Assembly: GCA_029876055.1 (NCBI GenBank) | Contig: CM056875.1 | Location: 3,683,001 to 3,747,000, forward strand | Direction of reading: 5' to 3' | Length of the DNA: 64,000 nucleotides | From: Madurella fahalii | Lineage: Eukaryota > Ascomycota > Sordariomycetes > Sordariales | In this document: piece after piece, positions 45,523-57,359 of the stretch | How positions within the stretch are numbered: position 1 is the first letter of the stretch | Layout of the letters: each line of letters opens with the position of its first letter | Translations under genes and position numbers: made by a program | Notes under the pieces: model-generated | Databases searched by the model: none | The model's input: the letters and a program-made list of their open reading frames with translations, nothing else | What the model was told of the DNA's origin: nothing

Positions 45523-46815
45523 ATGGAGCCACAACGCACTCCACCCCGAGAGACCGCATCGGCTTCGAGACGGCCACCATCCCCGCCGACACCTGAGGTC
45601 ACCCGCCGTATAGTGAGCTCTTGCCCAGCGAAAGCGTCTCTTCGTGGCTTCGGTTAAGTGTTGACCAAATTTTAGGAAGAGTCGCGCTTGCGCGCAAAAG
45701 CCATTCGCGACCAGCGCGAAGCCGAGCAACGATCCATTGGCGGCCCCTCCCCAGAGGACATTCAGTTGGCTGGTCCGTCCGGACGAAAACGGCCGTACAC
45801 ATCCATCTCACGGAACGAAGTGCCCACAACGAACCGTGATGCCCGCGCCACACAATCAAAAGATGGCGGCGACGCAGCGGGCGGCGACCTACGCCCGGTC
45901 TCGCGCAAATTCTCCAAATATGTCGACTACAACTTCAGCGCCATGACAGACACCAAAGGTGGCTTCCTCAGCATTGAGGATGACCCGTGGAATAAGAGCA
46001 TGTCCACGAGCTCCGGCCCAGGCGCCTCGGAAGGCGAGCAGAAGCCGGCGCACATGTCGGCGGCCGAGTGGGAGCGGCTGCAGTTGATCCGGAAGCTGCA
46101 GCGCAACAAGGCCGGGCCGTATGAACCAGGCCTGAGCGTCCTCGCCGACGAGAAAATAAGAAAACGGTGCCGGGAGTGCAACAGCGTGGACATTGACTTT
46201 GTATGGGAGGACGTGTTTGGTTGTGCCGTGTGCAATGCTTGCAAGGAGAAGCATCCGGAAAAATACAGCTTGCTCACCAAGACGGAGTGCAAGGATGACT
46301 ATCTGCTGACGGACCGTGAGTGTGTCTTGTTATCCCGGTCGTCTGGTGCGTTTGCTAACCGCGCAACTGCAGCCGAGCTCAAAGACGAAGAACTCCTCCC
46401 CCATCTATCAAAACCGAATCCGCACAAGTCTCACTGGCACGACATGATGCTCTTCCTACGGTACCAAGTGGAAGATTACGCCTTCAATCACAAGTGGGGC
46501 TCGGCCGAGGCGTTAGACGCCGAGTTTGAGAAGCGCGAGGCCGATAAGAAAAGGCGCAAGGAGGCCAAGTTCAAGGAGAAGCTTCTGGATCTCAAACGTA
46601 AGACCAGGACAGACGCCTTCAGACGGAACAATGCGAAGGCGGGGGGCAGCACGACCGGAGGAGGCGGGTCGGGGAAAGCCGCCAAATTCGGAGATGCCAT
46701 CGGTGGCACGGGGAAACATGTCCATGACTGGGGCCGGACTGTGGAGAACGAGGAAGGTATGACTGTCAAAACATGTTTGAGTTGCGGCATGGAGGTTGAA
46801 GAGCTAGAATTGTAA
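45523..46815 (+). CDS. rad14: Rad14 / XPA nucleotide excision repair protein
   Basis: DNA damage-binding and scaffold factor of nucleotide excision repair. Exons 45523-45612, 45676-46315 and 46373-46815 give 390 residues. The zinc finger is CRECNSVDIDFVWEDVFGCA followed by VCNAC (C-x2-C...C-x2-C). The XPA C-terminal DNA-binding signature follows: KYSLLTKTECKDDYLLTD, PELKDEELLPHL, KPNPHKSHWHDMMLFLRYQV, then EDYAFNHKWGS. The N terminus is disordered and Pro/Arg-rich. The last 35 residues contain HVHDWG...KTCLSCGMEVEELEL, a second possible metal site. The second intron (46316-46372) is 57 nt, a multiple of three with no stop, so retention would insert 19 residues before PELKDEE; the conserved DPELKDEE junction argues that it is normally removed. 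Confidence 0.94.
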
Positions 46816-47671
46816 AGATCTTGGCTGCCAGAGAACGAGACAGCCGTTGCCGGGCACCAAACAGCGTCCTTAGCAGTAGCTATCTCGAGTTCTAAACAGC
46901 TACGTATTTATGTGGTCTCTCGGGCAAGATATCCATTCTACTTGATACTGTACTGGCGATTTACAACGATTCAGGATTCCTGGGGCCAGTCAAAGTACTG
47001 ATGCAAGTGGTTCACCAGGTCCTGTAGTGTACGTTACAGTATGCCTGAATGAGCTGTAGGTGGGGGTGCATTTGGAGCTCGAACGCCCCAGATAGGGAAG
47101 TCGGTGGATCCAACGAGCTCGAGCCCCTGAGCCACCACCTGAACCAGAAAATGTACAACAGATGTCGCACAACCGTGAGATAGACCCACTCGTCATCGAT
47201 GCCTTGCAGCCTCACATTAGCGAAGGGCTCTGATTCGACAGCCGTGCCAGAGATCCCCCTTGACCCCAGCAGAGCTCCCGCCCCCCAGCCGTGCCTTACT
47301 GGGAGAAAAGAGGCCTGTCGGTTTTGGCCAGCTTTGGCCATCATCACCAACCAAAAGGCCTAGCCATTGCCGCCCTGCTGCAGGCTGATTTGGCAGCAAG
47401 ACAGTAAAAAAAAAAAAAAAAAAAAATTCCTGCCGACGCGACAAACCCCGGCGGACAACGGATTCTTGATTCCCTCGGCTAGGGCCGTCAGTGTGCGTCT
47501 GGCCACTAGTCATTTTGCTTTTGCTGCGACGAGCTTGCCCCTATAAGCGACAAGGAACTCCGAAGCTCTTCCCTGGAAAAGGCATCCCTCCGCCGCCGCG
47601 CGTCGGCCCGTCGATGGCCAGTTTGACCTCACGCGAGCCGTCCTAGATTTCAGCCCGCCTCCACCACCGCC
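46816..47671. other. intergenic with a poly-A tract
   Basis: This 856-bp gap has an A21 run at 47406-47426 but no coding or RNA signal. The right part should hold the promoter and 5' UTR of the striatin gene. Confidence 0.45.
47406..47426. repeat. poly-A tract (21 A)
   Basis: Uninterrupted run of 21 A. No retroelement coding sequence or target-site duplication is visible on its left, so I read it as a simple homopolymer. Confidence 0.9.
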
Positions 47672-50441
47672 ATGGGCACAAACGGAGGGAGCGGGGTAGG
47701 CGGCGGCGCCGCGCACGACACGGGCGGCATCATGGGATCAGGCGCGAACCAACCGCCCGCGACGGAATATACCCTCCAAGGTCGGTGCAGCCTCGTCGGG
47801 GGCAATGCGGCCAGACCTCGAGACGGTGACATGAGCCGCTAACCTTGCGCACTCGCAGGCGTCATGCGATTTCTCCAGACCGAGTGGCACCGGCACGAAC
47901 GCGACCGCAATGCCTGGGAGATTGAGAAGCAGGAGATGAAGAGTAGGATAGCCAATCTCGAAGGGCAGGCCCGTCGGGCGGATGCGACCCAGAAGGCATT
48001 GAAGAAATACGTCACGATACTCGAGAAGAAAGTCAAAGACCAGGCTGCGCTGCTGAAATCCGGGAAGACGCCCGAGACGGAGCCCAAGCTGGACCGTGCT
48101 GCATTGCTTCAGGAGAAGCTACGCCGTGAGTTCTCCTTGGCCCAGTTTCTTCCCGCCTGCCACGCCTCCGCAGCGCCCGAGTATCGCGACTGCTTTGTCG
48201 AGCATCGCAAAGACTGACTGGACCTGGAAATGCAGCATCATCAGAGAAACCTACCGGCTCCTCAACCGAGCCTAACGCACTTGAGGCTGGTCTTGCTGAC
48301 GAGGAGGCCTCACGCAACGAGCTGAAGACATTCCTGGACCAGTGCCAAGCCGAGTTCACCTACTTGATGATAACACCCGCGAATCCAATACCCCCGAGGG
48401 AGTCCCCGCCTCTACCGATGATCGAAGACCTGCGCGAAGGAGAGGCGTTTGGCCAGCCGATGCTGGATCCGTCTTACCAACAGGGGATGCGGCAGCAGCA
48501 AAGTGCCCGCGAGCTACTCGCCGCGCAGACGCAGCCGCGGCCTGCTCCAGTGCCAAACCACCACGCACCAGCCCTGCCAGGCCCAACGAGCTTCCCTGCC
48601 AAACCACTCGATATCCAGGCTGCGCCAATGGTCCGGACGTCCAATACCGAGCATCCCCCCATGGCCTTTGGGAATAACACCACCGAGTGGGGCTCTATCT
48701 CCGGGCCTGGGAAGGCAGCGCCAGACCCAGGACACGAACCGGTCAACCCCCCGAAGCATTTCAACAGGAATGAAGAGAAGGGAGACGGTGCCGAAAAACG
48801 CGGCGTTGCTGAGACGGACAGTTGGGATTTCAACGACGCCAACTTCCCCGACGCAGCGGCTCCGAATCAGTCACAACAGGTCTCGTCCAACCGGCCCGAT
48901 ACCGATGTGTTCCCTACGGCTGAGAATATCCCTCGATCGCCCAACCGTGCGCCACTTTCGCACCGACGAAAGAGCTCGAGCTCCATGGCGCGGAGGAGGA
49001 GCGCAGAACACGAACTGTCGCTCCACGCACTGGGCCAAAAGACGGAGAGCAGCAGCTTCAAGCTCAAGTTTGGTCTACGAGGTCATTTGGATACGGTACG
49101 GACGGTAATCTTCTCTGGCGGCGGCAGCCCTGGGGAGCCCGAGATCTGCACGGGAGGAGATGACGGGATGATCAAACGGTTCCACATACCGGACCGGCAT
49201 CCCGGGCACATGGGTGCTAGCGGTTCCGATCTCGACGTCACGGCCGACTTCACGCACCGCGGCCATACCGGGGCGGTCCTCTCGTTGACGTCGTGGACGC
49301 CATCACCGAACTTCTCCACGGGCGGCCGCGCGCAGGGAGACGGCTGGATCTTCTCGGGCGGGCAAGACGCAACGATCCGGGTCTGGGAGCGGGGACGGGT
49401 GGACCCCAAAGCCACTCTGGACGGCCATACAGATGCCGTTTGGGCTCTCTGTGTCCTCCCTGCGAACCTCGGCGCCGTTTTCGGCCAGTCCACGGCGTAC
49501 GGATCTCCGGATCGCATCCTACTAGTATCCGGTGCAGCGGACGGCGCGGTGAAGCTATGGGCGGTCAGCTCGCCGCCCCAGCTCACCTCGCCGCAGCCTA
49601 GTGGGGGGCGGCGTGGGCCGGGCGGCCGCGTCAGGGGAAACTCGATGAGCTCCGGCTCCGCATTCCCCAGCTCGCCGCAACCCACAACAGCCTCAAACTC
49701 ACCTTTCCACTACACATTGATACACACCATCTCGCGTCCCAACTCAAAGGCGAGCCCCACATGCATCACTCCTCTGAGTTCAAGCGGCGAGGCGTTTGTA
49801 GTCAGTTACTCGGACGCGGCCATCATCGTCTACGACACACGCTCAGGCGAGGAAATCAGCACCATGGCAAGCCTGGAGACGTACAACGGCACCATTGCAA
49901 CGAGCGTGAACGCGGTCGTGGCCACCACCGTGGGGCTTGACCAGCCCCACCAAGGTCTAAACGAGGAGGACACTGGCAGCGGAGGTGGGCCAACGGGGGG
50001 CGGGCGAGCCATGGCAGGATCCGGGGTAGAGGGCGTGATTATCTCTGGTCACGAGGACTGCTATGTCAGATTCTTCGATGCTAACAGCGGTAAGTCATTT
50101 TGTACGACGAGCGTCCCGCCGTCGTCTTCCGTGTTGCCATCCACCTCGCTGGAAGACGACCGAAACTAACACCCCCGGCAGGCCAATGCACGTACAATAT
50201 GGTCGCGCACCCCGCCTCCATCTCCTGCCTCTCGCTCAGCCCCGACGGCCAGGAGCTGGTCAGCGCGGGCCACGATGCATCGCTACGGTTCTGGTCACTG
50301 GAGAAACGGTCCTGCACCCAGGAGATTACAAGCCACCGCGTCATGCGTGGCGAGGGCGTCTGCGCCGTGGTCTGGAGCCAGGACGGCCGGTGGGTCGTCA
50401 GCGGCGGCGGCGACGGAGTGGTCAAGGTGTTTGCGCGGTAG
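47672..50441 (+). CDS. pro11: striatin homolog (PRO11-type STRIPAK scaffold)
   Basis: Scaffold of the STRIPAK complex, which in Sordariales controls hyphal fusion and fruiting-body formation. Exons 47672-47780, 47859-48125, 48236-50089 and 50182-50441 join to 829 residues. The striatin N domain is plain: [20 protein letters not shown], then a long coiled coil (EIEKQEMKSRIANLEGQARR...KKYVTILEKKVKDQAALLKS). A second conserved piece is SRNELKTFLDQCQAEFTYLM. A disordered Pro/Gln-rich linker leads to a C-terminal WD40 propeller beginning FKLKFGLRGHLDTVRTVIFS, with blades at ICTGGDDGMIKRF, FSGGQDATIRVWERG, VSGAADGAVKLWA, GHEDCYVRFFDANSG, LVSAGHDASLRFWS and VVSGGGDGVVKVFAR. The exon 1 donor is GTCGGT, slightly weak. 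Length fits fungal striatins. Confidence 0.95.
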
Positions 50442-52254
50442 GGCGCGCAAATGCCGCCAGCCAGACTCGGACGCTCGCGAGGACGGCCCGGCTATCCTGA
50501 CGCCCCACGCTGACTGACGAGAGTGGACCGACATGCAGGGAAAGGTGGTAGCAGATGATACCTGGAGTTTAGTCTTTTTCTTTTGTTTTTTTTTTATTTA
50601 CTTTTTTTCTTGTTCTTTTTCATTTTTTTTGGGGAGGGGGAGGGGGAGAAATAGCTCCGAACCTTTTCATAGGAGGGGCCCGGGAAGCAGTATGCTTTGA
50701 AGAGAGGGCTTTGGACCTCAATGACAGAGTGGCATGTGACCACCCCGATGTTGAGGTGTTGCCTCCGGGAGGGTTTCTCAACCCAAGCGTCACGCCGGGC
50801 CCTCTTGAGGAGATGACTGGGGCCAATTTCTGTGTAATGGATTGTACGATTGGCGGATTATTACGTGTATAAGCGTCGAGGCCCATGTTGGGGGGTTCCG
50901 ATTATGGGATGATGAGCATAGAGTGCTAGTACCAATCAATCAGCGGGTCAAGGCACATGAAGCTTTTCGTCAGGATACGTTACACGCTGGGGAGTACATG
51001 CGGGCGTGTCAAACCCCGCCACAGCAGCGTTCTTTAATATGTCCGAGACTGATCGTTATTGTGCAACGGGTCTCGGCGGTTCGATATCTACGATCCGTGC
51101 CCCAACAGCATAAGATCGGCAGACTAAGGACGGACTCAGAACAATGGCCATCGTTTCAACACTTTTTGGTGGGGAAGATGGGGGAGATCGGGGGCGGATG
51201 GGAGCTTGCAGCCCCAAGCCGGGTGCTTATCGCCGCTCCTGTATTAGTTCATATGGAGCACCCGCACAGCAGGTATCGGCGAAGTTGGAGGGGTGCAAAT
51301 GCCGCAAGTCGCACCTTTGGGTCTTCATGCAAAGACAAGGGCCACCTCAACTAGGTTTACTGGACACGGCATGTGGCATGAGCACTGCCGCGTGGGTGAG
51401 CCGGGGAATCGCAGAGGGCTGGGGATTGGATGTGCGTCCACAGCAAGCAACCATCTACCGCCCGAGCTCGTTTCTTCAACCCGATAGGCGGCTGCCGGCG
51501 CCGTGGCTTGGTTGCAGTAGTATCTGGCTAAACTGCCGAAGCCATGCTGCGGCACGAGCAATAAGCTTGGCTGACGTCCCATTCGTCGGCGAGGGATCCT
51601 TCAGCGCACCTCATTTCTGCTCGCTCGCGGTGCACAGATCTGCCCCTTCTCCAACGTCGTTATGTCGATCGGGAGCTCGCGCTGACCGCGTCGAGTGGGC
51701 GATCCTCGTTGGCGGAGCGGAAGCAGCGCCGAGGCGGCTCCCTACCTCCCTAAACAGGCAGAGCTTCTGCCGGAGCGGAGACGAGAGCCGTAGGCTTCGC
51801 TTGGCACTCTCCGTGGTCTCGTCACTCGACCACGCGATCGGTTGGCGCCAGCCAATACCATGCCTCTCCGGCCTTTGCTCTCTCCCGGGCTTTAGTGTCC
51901 CTATGGTCTAGGCGCTGGCAAGGCCGGACGTGCCCTTGCTTCCTTGTCTGGCTTATTGAGCTCGCGGGGTGTGCTCTTCTGGGACGAGCCCCGCCGATCG
52001 CGCTCCTAGAGGCAGGTATCGCCGTCTCGGGCTGATATTGCCCAAGGGCGGGGGAGGGGGACGGAGCGGGCGGGGATAGAACATGAGGTAGATAAGACCT
52101 CTGACCCGTCTGCCTCCTCCCCAGCAGAATAAGAGACTCGGGAGGCCTGCTGCTCGTTTCTCTGCTCCGCGGTCTGTTTCTAACTGAGCCGTCGAAGACA
52201 CCTCGCACACGGGCCTTTACTCTCGTCAGCTCAGCCCATCTTGCGCTGGTCACG
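50442..52254. other. 1.8-kb gap with a T-rich then G-rich tract
   Basis: A T-rich tract at 50573-50630 runs straight into a G-rich stretch at 50631-50648 in the 3' flank of the striatin gene. A 255-codon plus frame (51144-51911) has no motif and biased composition. The right end should carry the protease promoter. Confidence 0.45.
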
Positions 52255-53630
52255 ATGGTGGCTATCACGAACCTCGTGCTCACTGCCGTTCTGGCAGCGT
52301 CGGGCCTCGGCTCGGCCCTGCCGCCCAGGATCGGCACCACCGTTATCAGCAATGGAAACGACGCAGGCTTCGCCAAGGGCAGAACCACGATCAAACAGGC
52401 GCGCAACCCCAACCACCACTACTTCAATGGTGCGCGGTCTGTCTACAGGACGTATCTGAAGTACGGCGTCCCTGTGCCCGACTATCTCCTAAAGGCCGTG
52501 GCCGAGACGGACAAGCTCAACGGCGTCGAGGTGAAGCGCGACACGGGCAGCGCGCCAGCGGTGCCGATCGATGTCATTGACATTGCCTATGTCACGCCCG
52601 TGACCATCGGCACCCCGCCTCAGACGCTGAACCTCGACTTGGACACGGGCTCGTCTGATCTGTGGGTGTTTTCGAGCCACACGCCCACCAACCAAGTCCG
52701 GGGCCAGGACATCTACTCTCCAGACAGGTCCAGCACCTCCAGGCTGCTCAGCGGGCACACCTGGAGCATCAGGTACGGCGACGGGTCGAATTCAAGGGGC
52801 AATGTCTACACAGACAACTTCACCATAGGCGGGCTGATGGTCGAGAGCCAGGCCGTCCAGTGCGCCCAGCAGGTCTCTTCGAGCTTCACCAACGAGGCCC
52901 ACATCGACGGGCTCGTCGGCCTCGGCTTTAGCACTCTCAATACCGTGAACCCGCAGAGCCAGTTGACCTTCTTTGACAATGCGAGGGAGAAACTGGACAG
53001 CCCGGTATTTACCGCTGATCTGAAATACAAGGATAGTACGTTGAAAACGGGCCGAGTCGTGTCGTGTGTTTGTGCCGTGCCCTTGTCGGATCAGCAGCTG
53101 ACTTGAGTGAAACTGCGACAGCCGGTACCTATGATTTCGGCTTCATCGACGAGGGCAAGTACACCGGGGAGATCACATACGTGCCCGTCAACCCCGACCC
53201 GGGCTACTGGACCTGGACGTCCTCGGGCTACGCCGTGGGCAACGGCGCGTTCAGCTCGTCGCAGATCACGGGCATTGCCGATACGGGCACCACCCTGGTC
53301 TACCTGCCGACCGCCATCGTGACTTCGTACTACCGCCAGGTCGCGGGGGCCTCCAACAGCGACTACTATGGCGGCTACGTGTTCCCCTGCGATTCGGAGC
53401 TCCCCTCCTTCACGTTCGGCGTGGGATCGACCCGGTTCACCATCCCGCCGTCGTACATCAACTACACCCGCATCTCGCCCACCTCGACCTCGTGCTTTGG
53501 CGGCCTGCAGAGCAGCAGCGGGCTCGGCATCAACATCTGGGGCGACGTAGCCCTGAAGGCGGCCTTTGTGGTGTTTAACGGCGAGAACCCGCCGACGATC
53601 GGCTGGGCTAAGAAGCCGCTCGTAACATGA
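52255..53630 (+). CDS. secreted pepsin-like aspartic protease (A1 family)
   Basis: Extracellular or vacuolar aspartic endopeptidase. Exons 52255-53035 and 53122-53630 give 429 residues. The signal peptide MVAITNLVLTAVLAASGLGS is followed by a propeptide of about 80-90 residues containing HHYFNGARSVYRTYLKYGV. The mature part holds the two catalytic aspartates in DLDTGSSDLWVFSS and GIADTGTTLVYLP, and the flap tyrosine in YGDGSNSRGNVYTD. Other matches are GLVGLGFSTLNTVNPQSQLT, TYDFGFIDEGKYTGEITYVP, and the end INIWGDVALKAAFVVFNGEN. This is the penicillopepsin/endothiapepsin layout. The second active-site motif ends VYLP instead of the more usual LLLP. No GPI tail is present. The intron sits after DLKYKD with GTACGT...ACAG ends. 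Confidence 0.95.
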
Positions 53631-55282
53631 CACAACAGCCTCGGTGAGAGATGACGGTATATGAGTGGGATTTGGCAGTAACGAGATGCAAAGTTAGCGC
53701 CCGGTGAGACATTACATGACATGGTACATATTATGCGTCTCCATTTGCCGAAATATGCAAGATGGTCCCGTCTAGTTCACAGCTGCCGCTGCTGCTGCCA
53801 CTGCCGCTGCCAACGTTTGTAATCGCCTGTTGCGTGCTAGCGGGCAAAACCGAGGTGGCCAATCTTGCATTCGACGCACCGGGGGGCGAGTAGAAGGGTC
53901 ATCAGGTTATTGGTAGCAAACCGCTTGCAGCCCTGAATTGCACTCGATCCGGTTTTGAGGACGAAAGGAATAAATCACAAAGTAAAATAGGTAACCCAAA
54001 GTCACGGAAGTCGACGTGTAAGTGGCCAAATAGGGAAAGCGCCAAGCCGATCGAAGCGGTCGGCCAAGTCCGTCGGCGGGCCTTGGCGCGGAACAAGCCT
54101 TCTTCCTCGCCTCGCGCGCCTCTGGCGCCTCTGATCGTCACTTGGCAGCTTGTCGGGACTTCTCTTGCTTGGCAAGGCTGTGTCGTCCATAAAAGCTCCC
54201 GTAGGCCTTGCCATCAATTGGCATTTTGCAGTTGTCCTCAGCCTCCCAGAAGCCAAGGCACCAACAGGGCTCTGCCAGTTCTGGCCCCGATTGGAGCATC
54301 AACCGCCGCCTCCACATGGCAATTGGGATGGCGGAGACTACGAGCACGGCCGAAATGCCGTGTTGCCGACGGATGGGAGGGACCGAGGCGGGTTGGGAGC
54401 GCCGTTAGCCAATGAACCAACGCGTTGCGACATCCAGAGGCGAAATGAAGTGCTGACAGTGCTGGTGAGACCCGCGCTGCGGTGGGAATAAGGATAAACT
54501 GGCCCCGTCGGGGGGTTGAGTTGGGCGGCAAGCATTTGTCCGGCAGCGGAGGGAATGCGAAACTAGTGGAATGCATTCACGATCCCAAGAAGATGGGCAG
54601 TGATGCGGACCGCCATCGCTGGTTCCCTCTTATCTCCGCATCAAGGACCATGCCTGCTCGGAAATCTGGCTGTTCAGGGACGCCGGATACCGCAGGATCC
54701 AGAAGTGATGGCCTCGACCCAATAGAAGACATCAACGGAAGCGTCGGGAAAGGAAAAGGCTTGGGCAGATGGAGAAGGTAGAGCACATAGAGACATCAGA
54801 TGGCTCCACCACCCCCCGTAAAGCACTGACAGAATACGGACGGCCTTACTCGTGTCGCGAACGGCGCTGGAGACGGCTTGATCGTGACCACGGCCAGAAA
54901 TACCGAGCCAGGAAGGAACTACCGCTCCTCACGGCATGCCACCCAACGTGGAAGGTGTGCGTGATCCGCTGGGTACCTTAATCGCCGCGGTCCCAGTTCC
55001 CTGGGGCTCGATCATCCCCCCCACTGCGCGCCGTAACTACGCCAGTGCCTGCAAGCCCCCAATAATCCGCCTCTACTCTCGCGAAGTTACCTTCTCTATC
55101 TGTTCCCTCCCGAGTTTTCACATCCCCGCGTTTGCTCTTTTATAACAACCCGGGTTTCCGTCCAGCCGCGACGATCTGCTGCTCTCCCCAAACCCTCTCC
55201 GCTCCACCACCCTCGCTTCCGTGTTTTCGCCCGCACACCACCACACTGGGTACTGTGGACGCCGTGGATAGATCGGCCCAGC
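53631..55282. other. intergenic, nothing recognised
   Basis: This 1.65-kb gap holds a short run of GCTGCTGC/CTGCCG repeats at 53784-53812 and no convincing coding or RNA signal. The right part should be the promoter and 5' UTR of the peptide transporter. Confidence 0.4.
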
Positions 55283-57359
55283 ATGGGTATGTGTTCTTGT
55301 TTCCATTCAGCCTGTGGCTGTTGTGGCTGCCGTGGCTAACCAACTTTCCGGGTAGAGAAGAAAGCGCCGTCATCGGGCAGTGACTCGAGCGCGCCGTCGC
55401 TCCAGGTTGTCGATGTGGAGAAAATGTCGCACACACCTCCCGGCGACAAGCATGCGCCATATCTCGACCCAGACGTCATGGGGGATGACTACGAGGGCAA
55501 GCCCACCGAGGAGGAACTGGCCACCTTGCGCCGCGTGCCGGGCGATATCCCCATCATCGCCTACCTCATCTGCGTCGTCGAATTCTGTGAGCGAGCTTCG
55601 TACTACGGCGTGCAGCCTTTAATCAGCAACTATGTCAACCGCCCTCTGCCGCGGGGCGGCAACGGCTGGGGCGCACCGCCGCGGGGCGATCAGCAGACGC
55701 CAGGCGCCCTGGGCATGGGAACCGTGGTGGCCAACGCCGTGACGCAGTCCTTCAGCATGCTTGCGTATGCGCTGCCTCTCCTTTTCGGCTGGCTCGCCGA
55801 CGCCAAAACCGGCCGCTTCAGGCTGATCTGCTGGGGTGTTGCCGTCTTTGGTGTCGCTCACGTCCTCATGGTCGCTGCCGGCTCCAAGGACCTCTTGGCC
55901 AACGGAACGGCCAAGGCGCCCTACTTCCTGGCCGTCTACATTCTGTCAGTCGGCGCTGGTAAGCCCGACCTATACGAGTCCCGCCCCCGAGTCGAGATCG
56001 CCCCATTAACATGCTTTCTAGCAATGTTCAAGCCGAATGTGTCCCCCCTGCTCCTCGACCAAGTCACTACCACGGTCCCAAAGGTCATCACGACCGCAAG
56101 CGGCGAGAAGGTCATCCAAGATCCAGAATCCACTACCGAGCGCGTCATGCTCTGGTTCTACCTTGTTATCAACATCGGTGGCTTCATGGGCGTCGCCACG
56201 TCGTATTCGGAGAAATATGTCGGGGTGAGTGCAGTGAACTGAGTGAACTTCTCCACCGTCATCTGGGGGACTGACTGCTCGGTAGTGGTGGCTCGCCTTT
56301 CTGATCCCTCTCATCCTCTACATGCCCCTGCCGCTGCTGCTCTGGTTCCTCTACAAGCGCGTCATCCTGCACCCGCCTGGCGGAAGCGATTTGCCCAATG
56401 TCTTCAAGATCCTGGTCATCTGCTTCCGGCGAGGAGGACTCAGGAAGATCGGCCGTGGCGGGTTCTGGGCCCTCGCCAAGCCCTCCAACATTGCTGCGGC
56501 AGGCCTCAGCGGCACTTACATCACGAAGTGGAACGACCAGTTCGTCGAGGATGTCCGCCGGACCTTCCAAGCAACAGGCATTTTCTGCTTCTTCCCGATC
56601 CAGTACATCAACGACAACGGCCTTGGCGCGGCGGCGAGCTTCCTCTCGACCATGCTCGAGACCAACGGCGTGCCCAACGATGTCATCTCCAACTTCAACG
56701 CTCTCAGCATCATTGCTTTTGCCCCGATCCTCAACTACGGCTTGTACCCGGCTCTGCGGAAGCTCAACATCCACTACGGCCCTGTTGCTCGAATCACCAC
56801 GGGTCTGGCCATGTCATCCCTTGGCGGCATGGGATACACCTTGTTAAACTACTACGCCTACCAGCAGTCGCCGTGCGGAGAGTACGGTTCGAGTGACTGC
56901 AAAATTGGCACTGGCGTGGCCCCCATCAGCATCTGGTGGATGGCCATCCCTTTCGCCGTCGGCGGCATTTCGGAGCTGTTTGTCAACGTGCCAGCCTACG
57001 GCATCGCCTACTCGCGCGCCCCGGTCAACATGCGAGGTCTCGTGTCGGCCATCAACCTGTTCAACACGGCCGTGGCATATGCCATTGGTCTTGCCTGCTC
57101 ATCAGTTGTCACAGACCCGCACCTAACGTGGGTTTTCGGCGGCCCTGCGATCGCGGGTGGCGTCCTGACCATCATCTTTTACTTTACGTTCCGGCACATC
57201 GATCAGGAAGAGTATACCCTGAGCAAGAATACTACCGATCATCACTTGGAGATGGAGGGAACACGCAACGTCGTCGGCGAGAACGAGCTCAACAAGAGCG
57301 TCAACCGGCCGGCGCCGATCGCCGACAACGAGGAAATGATGATCTCGCAGAAGCAGTAG
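55283..57359 (+). CDS. ptr2: PTR2-type proton-coupled oligopeptide transporter
   Basis: Plasma-membrane importer of di- and tripeptides (POT/PTR family). Exons 55283-55286, 55356-55958, 56022-56224 and 56286-57359 join to 627 residues. The first coding exon is only four bases, ATG plus G, completed by AG to Glu2; this start gives MEKKAPSSGSDSSAPSLQVV. A downstream Met at 55415 or 55424 could also serve. Family motifs are the proton-coupling VVEFCERASYYGVQPLISNY, a FYLVINIGGFMG signature (usually FYxxINxGSL), KWNDQFVEDVRRTFQATGIF, and multiple hydrophobic helices through GLACSSVVTDPHLTWVFGGP. The C-terminal tail is charged and cytosolic. Splice sites are consensus. The tiny first exon will be missed by most gene callers. 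Confidence 0.93.

Noticed and set aside
47406..47426. Poly-A run as the tail of a retroposed element
   Set aside because: No retroelement coding sequence, target-site duplication or processed gene copy beside it.
51144..51911. 255-codon plus-strand open frame upstream of the aspartic protease
   Set aside because: No family motif, Ser/Arg/Cys-rich composition without domain structure, and overlapping frames; probably chance in GC-rich sequence.
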